Origin: Chitinophaga pinensis
GTDB taxonomy: Bacteria; Bacteroidota; Bacteroidia; Chitinophagales; Chitinophagaceae
Direction: 5' to 3'
DNA length: 14,120 bases
Assembly: GCA_945866165.1 (NCBI GenBank)
Contig: CAMBGO010000040.1
Span: 1-14,120 of the forward strand
Below are positions 7,467-14,120 of the stretch, in pieces. The notes beneath the pieces are model-generated. The model was not told the DNA's origin, made no database searches, and was given only the letters and a program-made list of their open reading frames with translations. The translations under genes and the position numbers were made by a program. Every line of letters starts with the position of its first letter. Position 1 is the stretch's first letter.

Positions 7467-7497
7467 TGTTTAACTTGCGTGTAGTAAAAATTAAACA
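7467..7497. repeat. Inverted repeat B upstream of the sigma-crt operon, candidate operator
   Basis: TGTTTAA (7467-7473) and TTAAACA (7491-7497) are perfect seven-base inverted copies separated by 17 bases, centre to centre 24. The right arm ends six bases before the sigma-factor ATG (7504), so a bound protein would cover the transcription start or block initiation. The right arm extends as ATTAAACAAAT, repeating the right arm of pair A almost exactly. No exact -7 box is visible between the pairs; TAACTTGC (7471-7478) is only a partial match. Confidence 0.5.
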
Positions 7498-7503
7498 AAT
7501 TTT

Positions 7504-8004
7504 ATGTCAACACAAGAATTCAACCAATTATTGCTTCAGAATTCAGAATATTTAAGGCCTTTTGCTGTAACACTAACAAAAGACCAGGAGACGGCAAAGG
7601 ATCTACTACAAGAGACCATGTTCAGGGCTCTTTCTAATCATGATAAATACAGTGTTGGTACAAACATAAAAGCATGGTTGTATACCATCATGCGTAATAT
7701 TTTCATCAATAATTACCGAAGGAAGTCAAAGCAAAATACTATTTTCGATAATAGTCCAAATGACTTTTTACTCGATTACAACCAATCAGCAGTTGCTAAT
7801 GAAGCAGAATCCAGTATTCGAATTAAATATATCAACGCTGCAATTCACAACTTGCCAGGCATTTTCAAACAACCATTTATGTTGTACTTCGAAGGATATA
7901 AATACCACGAAATTGCTGATATGCTTCAAGAGCCATTGGGTACTATAAAAAGTCGTATACATTTCGCACGCAAGTTATTAAAAACACAAATCAACAAGTA
8001 TTAA
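7504..8004 (+). CDS. ECF-type RNA polymerase sigma factor heading the carotenoid operon
   Basis: Alternative sigma factor of 166 residues, the typical size for the extracytoplasmic-function group. Sigma region 2 covers about residues 12-75: LLQETMFRAL and IKAWLYTIMRNIFINNYRR are the -10 recognition and melting helices. Region 4 covers about 108-162, with LPGIFKQPFMLYFEGYKYHE and the HTH end EIADMLQEPLGTIKSRIHFAR. There is no C-terminal sensor extension and no anti-sigma gene on either side, so activity is more likely set by transcription than by a membrane partner. It stops 13 bases before crtI on the same strand, which argues for cotranscription and for a role in carotenoid expression, similar in idea to CarQ of Myxococcus. 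The ATG at 7504 is preceded by paired TGTTTAA inverted repeats. Confidence 0.94.
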   Translation: MSTQEFNQLLLQNSEYLRPFAVTLTKDQETAKDLLQETMFRALSNHDKYSVGTNIKAWLYTIMRNIFINNYRRKSKQNTIFDNSPNDFLLDYNQSAVANEAESSIRIKYINAAIHNLPGIFKQPFMLYFEGYKYHEIADMLQEPLGTIKSRIHFARKLLKTQINKY

Positions 8005-8017
8005 ACAATCCGATATT

Positions 8018-9490
8018 GTGCAGAAAAAAGCTGTTGTAATTGGAAGTGGTTTCGCTGGACTGTCTGCTGCTACTTTCCTTGCCAAAGCTGGTTGGAACGT
8101 AGATGTTTTAGAAAAACACAATCAACCAGGCGGACGTGCAAGGCAGTTTAAGGTCGATGGATTTACATTTGACATGGGTCCAAGTTGGTATTGGATGCCT
8201 GATGTTTTTGATCGTTATTTTGCACAATTCAATCATACCGTTGAAGATTTTTACAACCTCATAAGATTAGACCCATCCTATAGAATATATTGGGATGGAG
8301 ATTACATGGATATACCAGCTGATTATGCTGCACTTAAAGACTTGTTTGAAAAAACAGAGCCCGGAGCAGGAGATAAGCTTGATGCTTTTATGGAAGAAGC
8401 ATCTTACAAGTATAAAGTGGGTATCAATAAGCTCGTTTTTAAGCCAGGGCAATCACTTGTTGAATTTCTTGATGTTGATTTGATTAAAGGGTTATTTAAG
8501 CTTGATGTTTTCAATAATATCAAAAAACACATAGGAAAGTATTTCAGGAATCCTAAACTCCGACAGATGATGGAATTTCCTGTTTTATTTCTTGGGGCTT
8601 TGCCAGAAAATACACCAGCATTGTATAGCTTGATGAATTATGCTGATGTAAAGCTCGGTACATGGTTTCCAGATGGCGGTATGTATAAGATTGTAGAGGG
8701 TATGCATAAACTTGCTGAAGAACAAGGTGTTTGTTTTCATTTCAATGAAGATGTGTCCTCAATTGAAGTGCTAGATGGAATAGCTAATACAGTTGTATCT
8801 AAAGGCGGTAAGCGTTTCAAGGCAGACGTTGTTGTTGGAGCCGCCGATTATCATTTTATTGAAACCAATTTGTTAGAGAAAAAGTACCAAAGTTATTCAG
8901 CTTCCTATTGGAACAAAAGGTCAATGGCTCCCGGATGCTTAATTTATTATGTTGGACTAAATACCAAGGTTCCTGAATTACCTCACCATTCGCTTTTTTT
9001 TGATGTTCCTTTTGATATACATGCTGACGAAATTTATACAAACCCTGTGTGGCCAAAGAATCCGTTGTTTTACCTAAGTGCCACATCAGTAACTGATCCT
9101 TCACAAGCACCTGAAGGTTGCGAAAATCTTTTTTTCTTGATACCCATTGCAGCAGGATTGGATGGTGATACGGAAGAAGTGAGGTCGCACTATTTCAATT
9201 TACTTGCTGATCGATTAAAAGAAAAAACAGGTCTTGATATTCGAAATCATGTTGTTTATAAACGATCGTATTCTTACACTGATTTTGTTGGTGATTACAA
9301 TGCATTCAAAGGCAATGCCTATGGACTTGCAAATACATTGATGCAAACAGCAATCTTGAAACCATCTTGCATCAGTAAAAAAGTCAATAATCTTTATTAT
9401 ACCGGTCAACTCACTGTTCCAGGCCCAGGTGTACCGCCTAGTTTAATCAGTGGTGAAGTTGTTGCTAAATTAATTAATAGCAGACATTGA
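8018..9490 (+). CDS. crtI: Phytoene desaturase (CrtI family)
   Basis: FAD-dependent desaturase that converts colourless phytoene stepwise to lycopene or a similar coloured carotene, at the membrane. The 490-residue length is typical. The N-terminus carries the FAD dinucleotide-binding fold: VVIGSGFAGLSAA (7-19), acidic Glu32 at the end of the second strand, then QPGGRAR (36-42). DMGPSWYWMPD follows at about 52-62. The C-terminal CrtI signature is clear: YYTGQLTVPGPGVPPSLISG (about 460-479). Start: GTG at 8018-8020, three residues before the first beta strand, since no ATG fits. It is preceded by the ECF sigma gene (13 bases) and followed by crtB (69 bases to its ATG). Related desaturases act on other carotenes (CrtD) or diapophytoene (CrtN), but the crtB neighbour supports phytoene. 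Confidence 0.95.
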   Translation: MQKKAVVIGSGFAGLSAATFLAKAGWNVDVLEKHNQPGGRARQFKVDGFTFDMGPSWYWMPDVFDRYFAQFNHTVEDFYNLIRLDPSYRIYWDGDYMDIPADYAALKDLFEKTEPGAGDKLDAFMEEASYKYKVGINKLVFKPGQSLVEFLDVDLIKGLFKLDVFNNIKKHIGKYFRNPKLRQMMEFPVLFLGALPENTPALYSLMNYADVKLGTWFPDGGMYKIVEGMHKLAEEQGVCFHFNEDVSSIEVLDGIANTVVSKGGKRFKADVVVGAADYHFIETNLLEKKYQSYSASYWNKRSMAPGCLIYYVGLNTKVPELPHHSLFFDVPFDIHADEIYTNPVWPKNPLFYLSATSVTDPSQAPEGCENLFFLIPIAAGLDGDTEEVRSHYFNLLADRLKEKTGLDIRNHVVYKRSYSYTDFVGDYNAFKGNAYGLANTLMQTAILKPSCISKKVNNLYYTGQLTVPGPGVPPSLISGEVVAKLINSRH

Positions 9491-9536
9491 CTCTAGTGCA
9501 CAGAAGGCTGAAGTCTTTCCATTGTCTGTTTTTCAA

Positions 9537-9544
9537 TATTTTTG
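9537..9544 (+). promoter_or_regulatory. Possible internal -7 box before crtB
   Basis: TATTTTTG matches TAnnTTTG exactly, 15 bases before the crtB ATG, with an implied leader of about 12 bases. A TTG at 9522-9524 is only 12 bases upstream, too close for a -33 element. The stretch is T-rich, so chance is a real possibility. If used, crtB could be expressed apart from the sigma-crtI transcript. Confidence 0.25.
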
Positions 9545-9559
9545 ATTAATTTCATTTTA

Positions 9560-10396
9560 ATGATCAGTACATTTCATGAATTATCACACCAATGCAGTCG
9601 CATTACAACAAAGCGATACAGCACTTCGTTTAGCAGTGCCATCAAGCTATTGGATACAAAGATACAGGCACCAATTTATGACATATACGGATTTGTGAGA
9701 TTTGCTGATGAGATTGTAGATACATTTCATGAGCATGATAAAGCTGATTTATTAGCAAAATTCAAGGTGGAAACCTATGAGGCCATATCCAGCAAGATTA
9801 GCTTAAATCCGATTTTGAATAGTTTTCAGCTAACGGTTAATCGTTATAATATCGACCATGAATTAATTGAAGCATTTTTCAAAAGTATGGAGTTTGACTT
9901 GGGGAAGACTGCCTATGATACAGATGGCTATGCTGAATATATTTATGGAAGTGCTGAAGTGGTTGGATTGATGTGTTTATATGTGTTTTGCAATGGCGAC
10001 AAAAAATCATATGAGCAATTAAAGCCTTCTGCACAATCATTGGGTGCAGCATTTCAAAAAGTAAATTTTTTAAGGGATGTAAAAGCAGATTATCTCCAGC
10101 TCAATAGGGTATACTTTCCTGGTGTTGATTTCAATTCTTTTACTTCAGAAATGAAGTCCGGAATTGAAAGTGATATAGAAAAAGATTTTGAACATGCATA
10201 CACGGGCATTCTTCAGTTGCCATTGAACTCAAGGTTTGGAGTTTACCTAGCCTACAAATATTATCTAAGTCTCTTTAAAAAAATTAAGGCATTGAATCCT
10301 GAGCGCATTTTAGAAGAACGAATTCGAATACCAAATTATATGAAGGCATGGGTTGCTGCTAAAGTAGTAATAAGAACTCAGTTGAATATGTTATAA
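9560..10396 (+). CDS. crtB: Phytoene synthase (squalene/phytoene synthase family)
   Basis: Condenses two geranylgeranyl diphosphates head to head to phytoene, the first committed carotenoid step. From the ATG at 9560 it is 278 residues, normal for bacterial CrtB. The first aspartate-rich motif is FADEIVD (48-54), and the second is RDVKAD (172-177) followed by NRVYFP (182-187); these bind the diphosphates through Mg2+. The N-terminal TKRYSTSFSSAIKLL (17-31) matches the flap region that begins these enzymes. The frame is open to a TTG at 9542, but that would add six residues and start inside a possible -7 box, so ATG 9560 is preferred. It is the last gene of the sigma-crtI-crtB run and converges on the GH3 fusion gene. 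A squalene synthase-like role is possible by family alone but unlikely next to crtI. Confidence 0.95.
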   Translation: MISTFHELSHQCSRITTKRYSTSFSSAIKLLDTKIQAPIYDIYGFVRFADEIVDTFHEHDKADLLAKFKVETYEAISSKISLNPILNSFQLTVNRYNIDHELIEAFFKSMEFDLGKTAYDTDGYAEYIYGSAEVVGLMCLYVFCNGDKKSYEQLKPSAQSLGAAFQKVNFLRDVKADYLQLNRVYFPGVDFNSFTSEMKSGIESDIEKDFEHAYTGILQLPLNSRFGVYLAYKYYLSLFKKIKALNPERILEERIRIPNYMKAWVAAKVVIRTQLNML

Positions 10397-10403
10397 GAAA
10401 TAG

Positions 10404-10423
10404 ATTAAGTCTATCGACTTAGT
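10404..10423. terminator. Short hairpin between convergent crtB and the GH3 fusion gene
   Basis: ATTAAGTC (10404-10411) pairs with GACTTAGT (10416-10423) around a TATC loop, eight pairs with one T-G wobble. It is the only structured element in the 33-base convergent gap. It is AT-rich and lacks a U tract, so it is at best a weak bidirectional terminator. Confidence 0.35.
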
Positions 10424-10429
10424 AAATAA

Positions 10430-13318
10430 CTATTTGAAAACTTCCTCCATTATTTTCCCTCTAACATTCAAATCTCCAAATAGGTTGTTTGCAATTGGAT
10501 GAACCCTGTTTGCAAGCATCACAAAAACAATTTTCTTTTCAGGATCAGCCCAAGCACAGGTGCCTGTAAAACCAGTGTGTCCAAAAGTTTTTAATGATAC
10601 ATTTACTGCAGGGTAGGGTACCTTTCGGGTTTCATTGTCTTTTTCTGGTTTGTCGAAACCGAGACCTCGTCGACTAATGTCACTTTGATAGTCGGTAAAC
10701 ATTTCAATTGTTGATGGAGCAATAAATCTCTTTTCATTGATAACGCCTTTGTTAAGGAGTAATTGCATTAATATCCCAATTTCGTATGCGTTACTAAAAA
10801 GTCCTGCATGCCCAGCTATTCCCCCAAACATGGCTGCACCAGGATCATGAACAGTGCCTTGAATAAGCCTTTCTCTAAAATATGGATCTTGTTCTGTTGG
10901 AACAATGGTTTTTTTATTGATAAAATTAGTAGGGTTGAATCCTGTGCTTCTGAATCCAAGCGGCCTATAAAAATTATTCCATGCATACTGATCAATAGAT
11001 TGCCCTGTTATAGCTTTTACAATTTCTCCCATGAAAATAAAGTCATTATCACTATAGATATACTTTACGGGGTTTTCCAATGCAGAAGTTAATATCCTGC
11101 TATACATAGTATCTCTCCAATCGGTTCTCATATAGATGGAGTCATCCACTTTTATACCAAAGCCTTCTTTTTGAATTTTGCTGAAGTAGGATGGTATTGC
11201 CTTATTTGTAATGCTATCTGATATTTCTTTATAAAAAGGAATGAAAGCTTTCAGTCTGGCCTGGTGTAATAGAATATCCTTTATAACAAGTTTTTCTTTG
11301 TTTGTACCTTTTACCCATGGTAGGTAGTCACCCAACGTTTTGTCTAGTTCTAATTTTTTTTCATCAAATAGTTTCATCACTGAAAGTGAAGTTGCGCAAA
11401 TCTTGGTAACAGAAGCCATATCATATACTCCATCCATTGTTGTTTTAACTGAGCTATCGTAGGTGAAGTGGCCATATGTTTTTTGTAATGATATTTTGCC
11501 GTCACGTATCACCAATAGTACAATTCCTGGGGTAGCCTTTCTTCTAATAGCATCATTTGCAATTGAATCAATTTTAAAAGTTGAACTATAATTCGGTATT
11601 TTATTTTTTTCTATTGAAATTGAATGAAAACCTATGCCTTCTTTCATTTCATTTGTTATACTAACTGGTAATTTTCCTATCGTGTTGAGTTTTCCAGTCA
11701 TCATTTGTGATGCAACTTGCTGGGTAATTTTTTCATCATCATAGCAAACTACGATATTTTTAAGGCTACTGAAAAACGTTGCTGCATATGGATTTCCAAA
11801 AATGAAAACAGTAGATGGAACTTCCTCTTTTAATCCATTTACAGTTTTTATTGTCACATCACTTAAGTTGAATTTATTTGCAGGATACCTTGGTAATTCA
11901 TGTATTGCAATTATAAGTTTCTCATAATTTCTTTTTAAGATCAACTTCATTAAACTGTCGGCTTCTAATTGCTTCATACTGTTATCGAGATGATAAACAT
12001 CAGCATTATATTCTTTCCTCATTTCCATTGAAAAAACACTTTGCTTATTCTTCCCAATTTCAACCAAGGCGTAGATTCCCGTTCTATTTTGGACCAAAGG
12101 AAAAGAACTTTTATCATCATATTTTGCCAGCGTAATGGTATTTTCTGTAATCTCCTTTCGAATAGAATCTGTTCTAAGATTTAGTCTTTTTGTGAGACCT
12201 TCTGTCTTGATGGGTTGCAACGATTCCATGCCTTGGTTGTATTTAACTTCTAGCACTTTCATAACGTGTTCGTTGATTTGCTCCCAGCTGATTCTTTTTT
12301 CCTTGATAGCTGCTTTTACTTTTTCAATCACTACCGGTACTTCACCCGGTAAACACAGCATATCGTTGCCCGCTATTAGTGATTCAACTCCTGCAGCTCC
12401 ATCTGGAAATACAGCAGAGACTCCTTTCATTTCCAATCCATCAGTAAAAACAATTCCTTTAAAACCCATTTGATTTTTAAGCAGACCACTTACTATTGAA
12501 GGTGAAATTGATGAGGCCCTGTTTGCATTGCTATCGTATACGGGGATATATAAATGGCCAACCATGGCACTACCAATTCCTGCATCGAATAATTTTTTGA
12601 AGGGATAAAGCTCTAGATTATCGAGTTGTTCTTTTGATTTATAGATGGCCGGTAAGGCTAGATGCGAGTCTACATCAACATCGCCATGGCCTGGAAAATG
12701 TTTTGCACTGCCCATGATGCCCTGGCTTTTCATACCGAGCATATATTGTATGGCTAGTTCTGCAACTTCATATTTATTCTCTCCGAAAGACCTGTCGTTG
12801 ATAACGGGGTTGTTTGGATTATTATTGATATCTGCAACTGGAGCAAAGTTGATTTGAATACCCATTTGTTTGCATTGTTCGCCAACCCATTGCCCATATT
12901 TATAAGCCAGTGATTTATCTTTTAATGCGCCAAGCATCATCATTCTTGGCAAAGCCGCAACACTATCTAATCGCATTCCTACACCATTCTCACCATCAAT
13001 TGCAATTAGTATCGGTGTTTTTGCTATAGCTTGAAATTTATTGATCAACGCTGCTTGTTTTACAGGACTTCCCTGGAAAAGACAGATTCCTCCAATATTG
13101 TATTTTTTGATGTCACGTTCAACTATGCTGTCGTAAAAAGTAACAATCCTTGTTTTTAGGTCGATGCCTGACAGCCTTACCATGATTAATTGTGCAATAC
13201 GTTCATCTTCCGAAAGGGTTTTGAAAACACTATCCGCCCAGCGTGATGTGGATTGTGCAAATATTTGATTTGCAATGAGTAAAAAGATAAAAAACGGTAG
13301 TGATTTTCTCAATATCAT
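10430..13318 (-). CDS. Exported fusion: NagZ-like GH3 beta-N-acetylglucosaminidase plus class-C-type serine hydrolase
   Basis: A 962-residue protein with two enzyme halves. Residues 1-22 are a signal peptide (FFIFLLIANQIFA, cleaved before QS), with no lipobox. The GH3 domain (about 27-365) has KHFPGHGDVDVDSH (206-219), the NagZ-type loop with the Asp217/His219 dyad, and the nucleophile Asp293 in FTDGLEMKG. A smaller domain (about 400-560) looks like the GH3 C-terminal alpha/beta domain. The C-terminal serine hydrolase (about 580-960) has SVTK (Ser636 nucleophile, Lys639), YSD (755-757) and HTG (914-916), the three motifs of the beta-lactamase/DD-peptidase superfamily. All catalytic residues are present in both halves. 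Inference: it releases N-acetylglucosamine from muropeptides and hydrolyses a linked peptide or ester in the periplasm. It diverges from mutL and converges on crtB, with no operon partner. Confidence 0.94.
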   Translation of the reverse strand: MILRKSLPFFIFLLIANQIFAQSTSRWADSVFKTLSEDERIAQLIMVRLSGIDLKTRIVTFYDSIVERDIKKYNIGGICLFQGSPVKQAALINKFQAIAKTPILIAIDGENGVGMRLDSVAALPRMMMLGALKDKSLAYKYGQWVGEQCKQMGIQINFAPVADINNNPNNPVINDRSFGENKYEVAELAIQYMLGMKSQGIMGSAKHFPGHGDVDVDSHLALPAIYKSKEQLDNLELYPFKKLFDAGIGSAMVGHLYIPVYDSNANRASSISPSIVSGLLKNQMGFKGIVFTDGLEMKGVSAVFPDGAAGVESLIAGNDMLCLPGEVPVVIEKVKAAIKEKRISWEQINEHVMKVLEVKYNQGMESLQPIKTEGLTKRLNLRTDSIRKEITENTITLAKYDDKSSFPLVQNRTGIYALVEIGKNKQSVFSMEMRKEYNADVYHLDNSMKQLEADSLMKLILKRNYEKLIIAIHELPRYPANKFNLSDVTIKTVNGLKEEVPSTVFIFGNPYAATFFSSLKNIVVCYDDEKITQQVASQMMTGKLNTIGKLPVSITNEMKEGIGFHSISIEKNKIPNYSSTFKIDSIANDAIRRKATPGIVLLVIRDGKISLQKTYGHFTYDSSVKTTMDGVYDMASVTKICATSLSVMKLFDEKKLELDKTLGDYLPWVKGTNKEKLVIKDILLHQARLKAFIPFYKEISDSITNKAIPSYFSKIQKEGFGIKVDDSIYMRTDWRDTMYSRILTSALENPVKYIYSDNDFIFMGEIVKAITGQSIDQYAWNNFYRPLGFRSTGFNPTNFINKKTIVPTEQDPYFRERLIQGTVHDPGAAMFGGIAGHAGLFSNAYEIGILMQLLLNKGVINEKRFIAPSTIEMFTDYQSDISRRGLGFDKPEKDNETRKVPYPAVNVSLKTFGHTGFTGTCAWADPEKKIVFVMLANRVHPIANNLFGDLNVRGKIMEEVFK

Positions 13319-13385
13319 AAAGGGATGTTTCGTTAATTTTGCATTTCTTGCTTTCGCAGGTCCATTTATACTAAAATAGTAACTT

Positions 13386-14120
13386 TTGGCTGACTTAATT
13401 CAACTTTTACCAAACCATATAGCAAATCAAATTGCTGCTGGGGAGGTTATACAACGACCATCAAATGCAGTAAAAGAATTACTGGAGAATGCTGTTGATG
13501 CTGGAGCAACAGAAATCAAGTTATTTGTGGAAGATGCTGGTAAGGCCTTGATTCAAATAGTTGACAATGGTAAAGGTATGAATGAGCGTGACGCTCGAAA
13601 CAGTTTTGAACGCCACGCAACTTCAAAAATCAGAGAAATAGAAGACCTTTTTAAAATAAGGACGATGGGTTTCCGTGGTGAAGCCCTTGCTTCAATTGCA
13701 TCGGTTTCGCAGGTTATGATGCGCACCAAGACTGCAGAAAGTGAGTTAGGTACTGAAATAGAAATTGAAAATAGTAAAGTGCTTAAGCAGGAACCATGTG
13801 CTTGTCCTGTAGGTACTTCATTCAGTATGAAAAATTTATTTTTCAATGTTCCTGCAAGAAGAAATTTTTTGAAAAGTAATTCTGTAGAGTTGAAAAATAT
13901 ACTCGATGAATTCATCCATGTATCCCTTGCCCATCCAAATCTTTTTTTTAGCTACACTAATAACGGTCAGGAAGTATATCATCTTGAAAAGGGATCTCTT
14001 AAGCAACGTATCGTTCAGTTGATGGGTAATTCATTTACTTCTAAAATAGTTGCAGTTGAAGAACAGACAGATTATTTAAATATTAGTGGATTTATTGGAA
14101 AGCCAGAAACTGCAAAAAAG
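13386..14120 (+). CDS. mutL: DNA mismatch repair protein MutL, N-terminal part (C-terminus outside window)
   Basis: GHKL ATPase that links MutS mismatch recognition to strand incision. The first 245 codons are present, covering the ATPase domain and part of the transducer domain. Motifs: NQIAAGEVIQRP (14-25), ELLENAVDAG (31-40, Glu34 general base), DNGKGM (60-65), FERHATSKI (74-82), GFRGEAL (95-101) and the NVPARR turn that opens the transducer. Start: TTG at 13386-13388, giving MADLIQLLP, which matches how MutL proteins of this phylum begin; an in-frame stop at 13380-13382 rules out anything earlier, and no ATG occurs before codon 65. It is divergent from the GH3 fusion gene across 67 bases, in which I find no exact -7 box for either gene. 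Confidence 0.95.
   Translation, partial: MADLIQLLPNHIANQIAAGEVIQRPSNAVKELLENAVDAGATEIKLFVEDAGKALIQIVDNGKGMNERDARNSFERHATSKIREIEDLFKIRTMGFRGEALASIASVSQVMMRTKTAESELGTEIEIENSKVLKQEPCACPVGTSFSMKNLFFNVPARRNFLKSNSVELKNILDEFIHVSLAHPNLFFSYTNNGQEVYHLEKGSLKQRIVQLMGNSFTSKIVAVEEQTDYLNISGFIGKPETAKK

Noticed and set aside
7490..7500. TTAAACA repeats as a mobile-element target or attachment site
   Set aside because: No integrase, transposase or terminal inverted repeats are nearby, and the copies sit as ordered inverted pairs in a promoter region, which fits an operator better.
9542..9559. CrtB extended by six residues to a TTG at 9542
   Set aside because: The ATG at 9560 fits the family N-terminus, and the TTG overlaps a T-rich possible promoter box.
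13553..13915. 120-codon minus-strand frame opposite mutL
   Set aside because: It is a shadow of the mutL ATPase domain, whose own motifs are intact on the plus strand.

Overview
The window reads as chromosomal DNA from a member of the Bacteroidota, most likely the Chitinophagaceae or a close relative. It is AT-rich, and it carries TAnnTTTG-type -7 promoter boxes instead of strong Shine-Dalgarno sites. A SusC-era style TonB-dependent receptor, a GH3/serine-hydrolase fusion and a GyrB of about 659 residues without the enterobacterial insert all fit this group. The family assignment is inference; no rRNA is present to settle it. Gene density is high, no gap without a gene exceeds 300 bases, and I see no tRNA, rRNA, insertion sequence, CRISPR array or phage gene.

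Left part (1-4251). The minus strand holds a TonB-dependent outer-membrane receptor of the hemoglobin/heme-type group, running off the left edge. Upstream of it on the same strand is gpmI, the cofactor-independent phosphoglycerate mutase of glycolysis. A divergent SUI1/YciH-like gene (plus) follows. It converges through a strong hairpin terminator on a two-gene minus-strand unit made of gyrB and a 63-residue unknown protein.

Centre (6400-10396), all plus strand. An AraC-family regulator with a cysteine cluster in its N-terminal domain is followed, after a 147-base gap, by an ECF sigma factor, crtI (phytoene desaturase) and crtB (phytoene synthase). The last three form a compact carotenoid operon: sigma stop to crtI start is 13 bases, and crtI to crtB is 69. 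The gap in front of the sigma gene carries two inverted pairs of TGTTTAA/TTAAACA with nearly equal spacing. This is the best candidate in the window for an uncharacterised control element, probably the switch for the carotenoid operon.

Right part (10430-14120). A 962-residue exported protein on the minus strand joins a NagZ-like GH3 beta-N-acetylglucosaminidase to a class-C-type serine hydrolase, which suggests peptidoglycan or muropeptide work in the periplasm. It diverges from mutL (mismatch repair), whose first 245 codons are in the window.

Most of the window is conserved housekeeping content. The points worth a second look are the repeated palindromic sites before the carotenoid operon, the sigma factor heading that operon without a visible anti-sigma factor, the cysteine-rich AraC regulator, and -7 boxes that lie so close to the gpmI and AraC start codons that leaderless transcripts are predicted.
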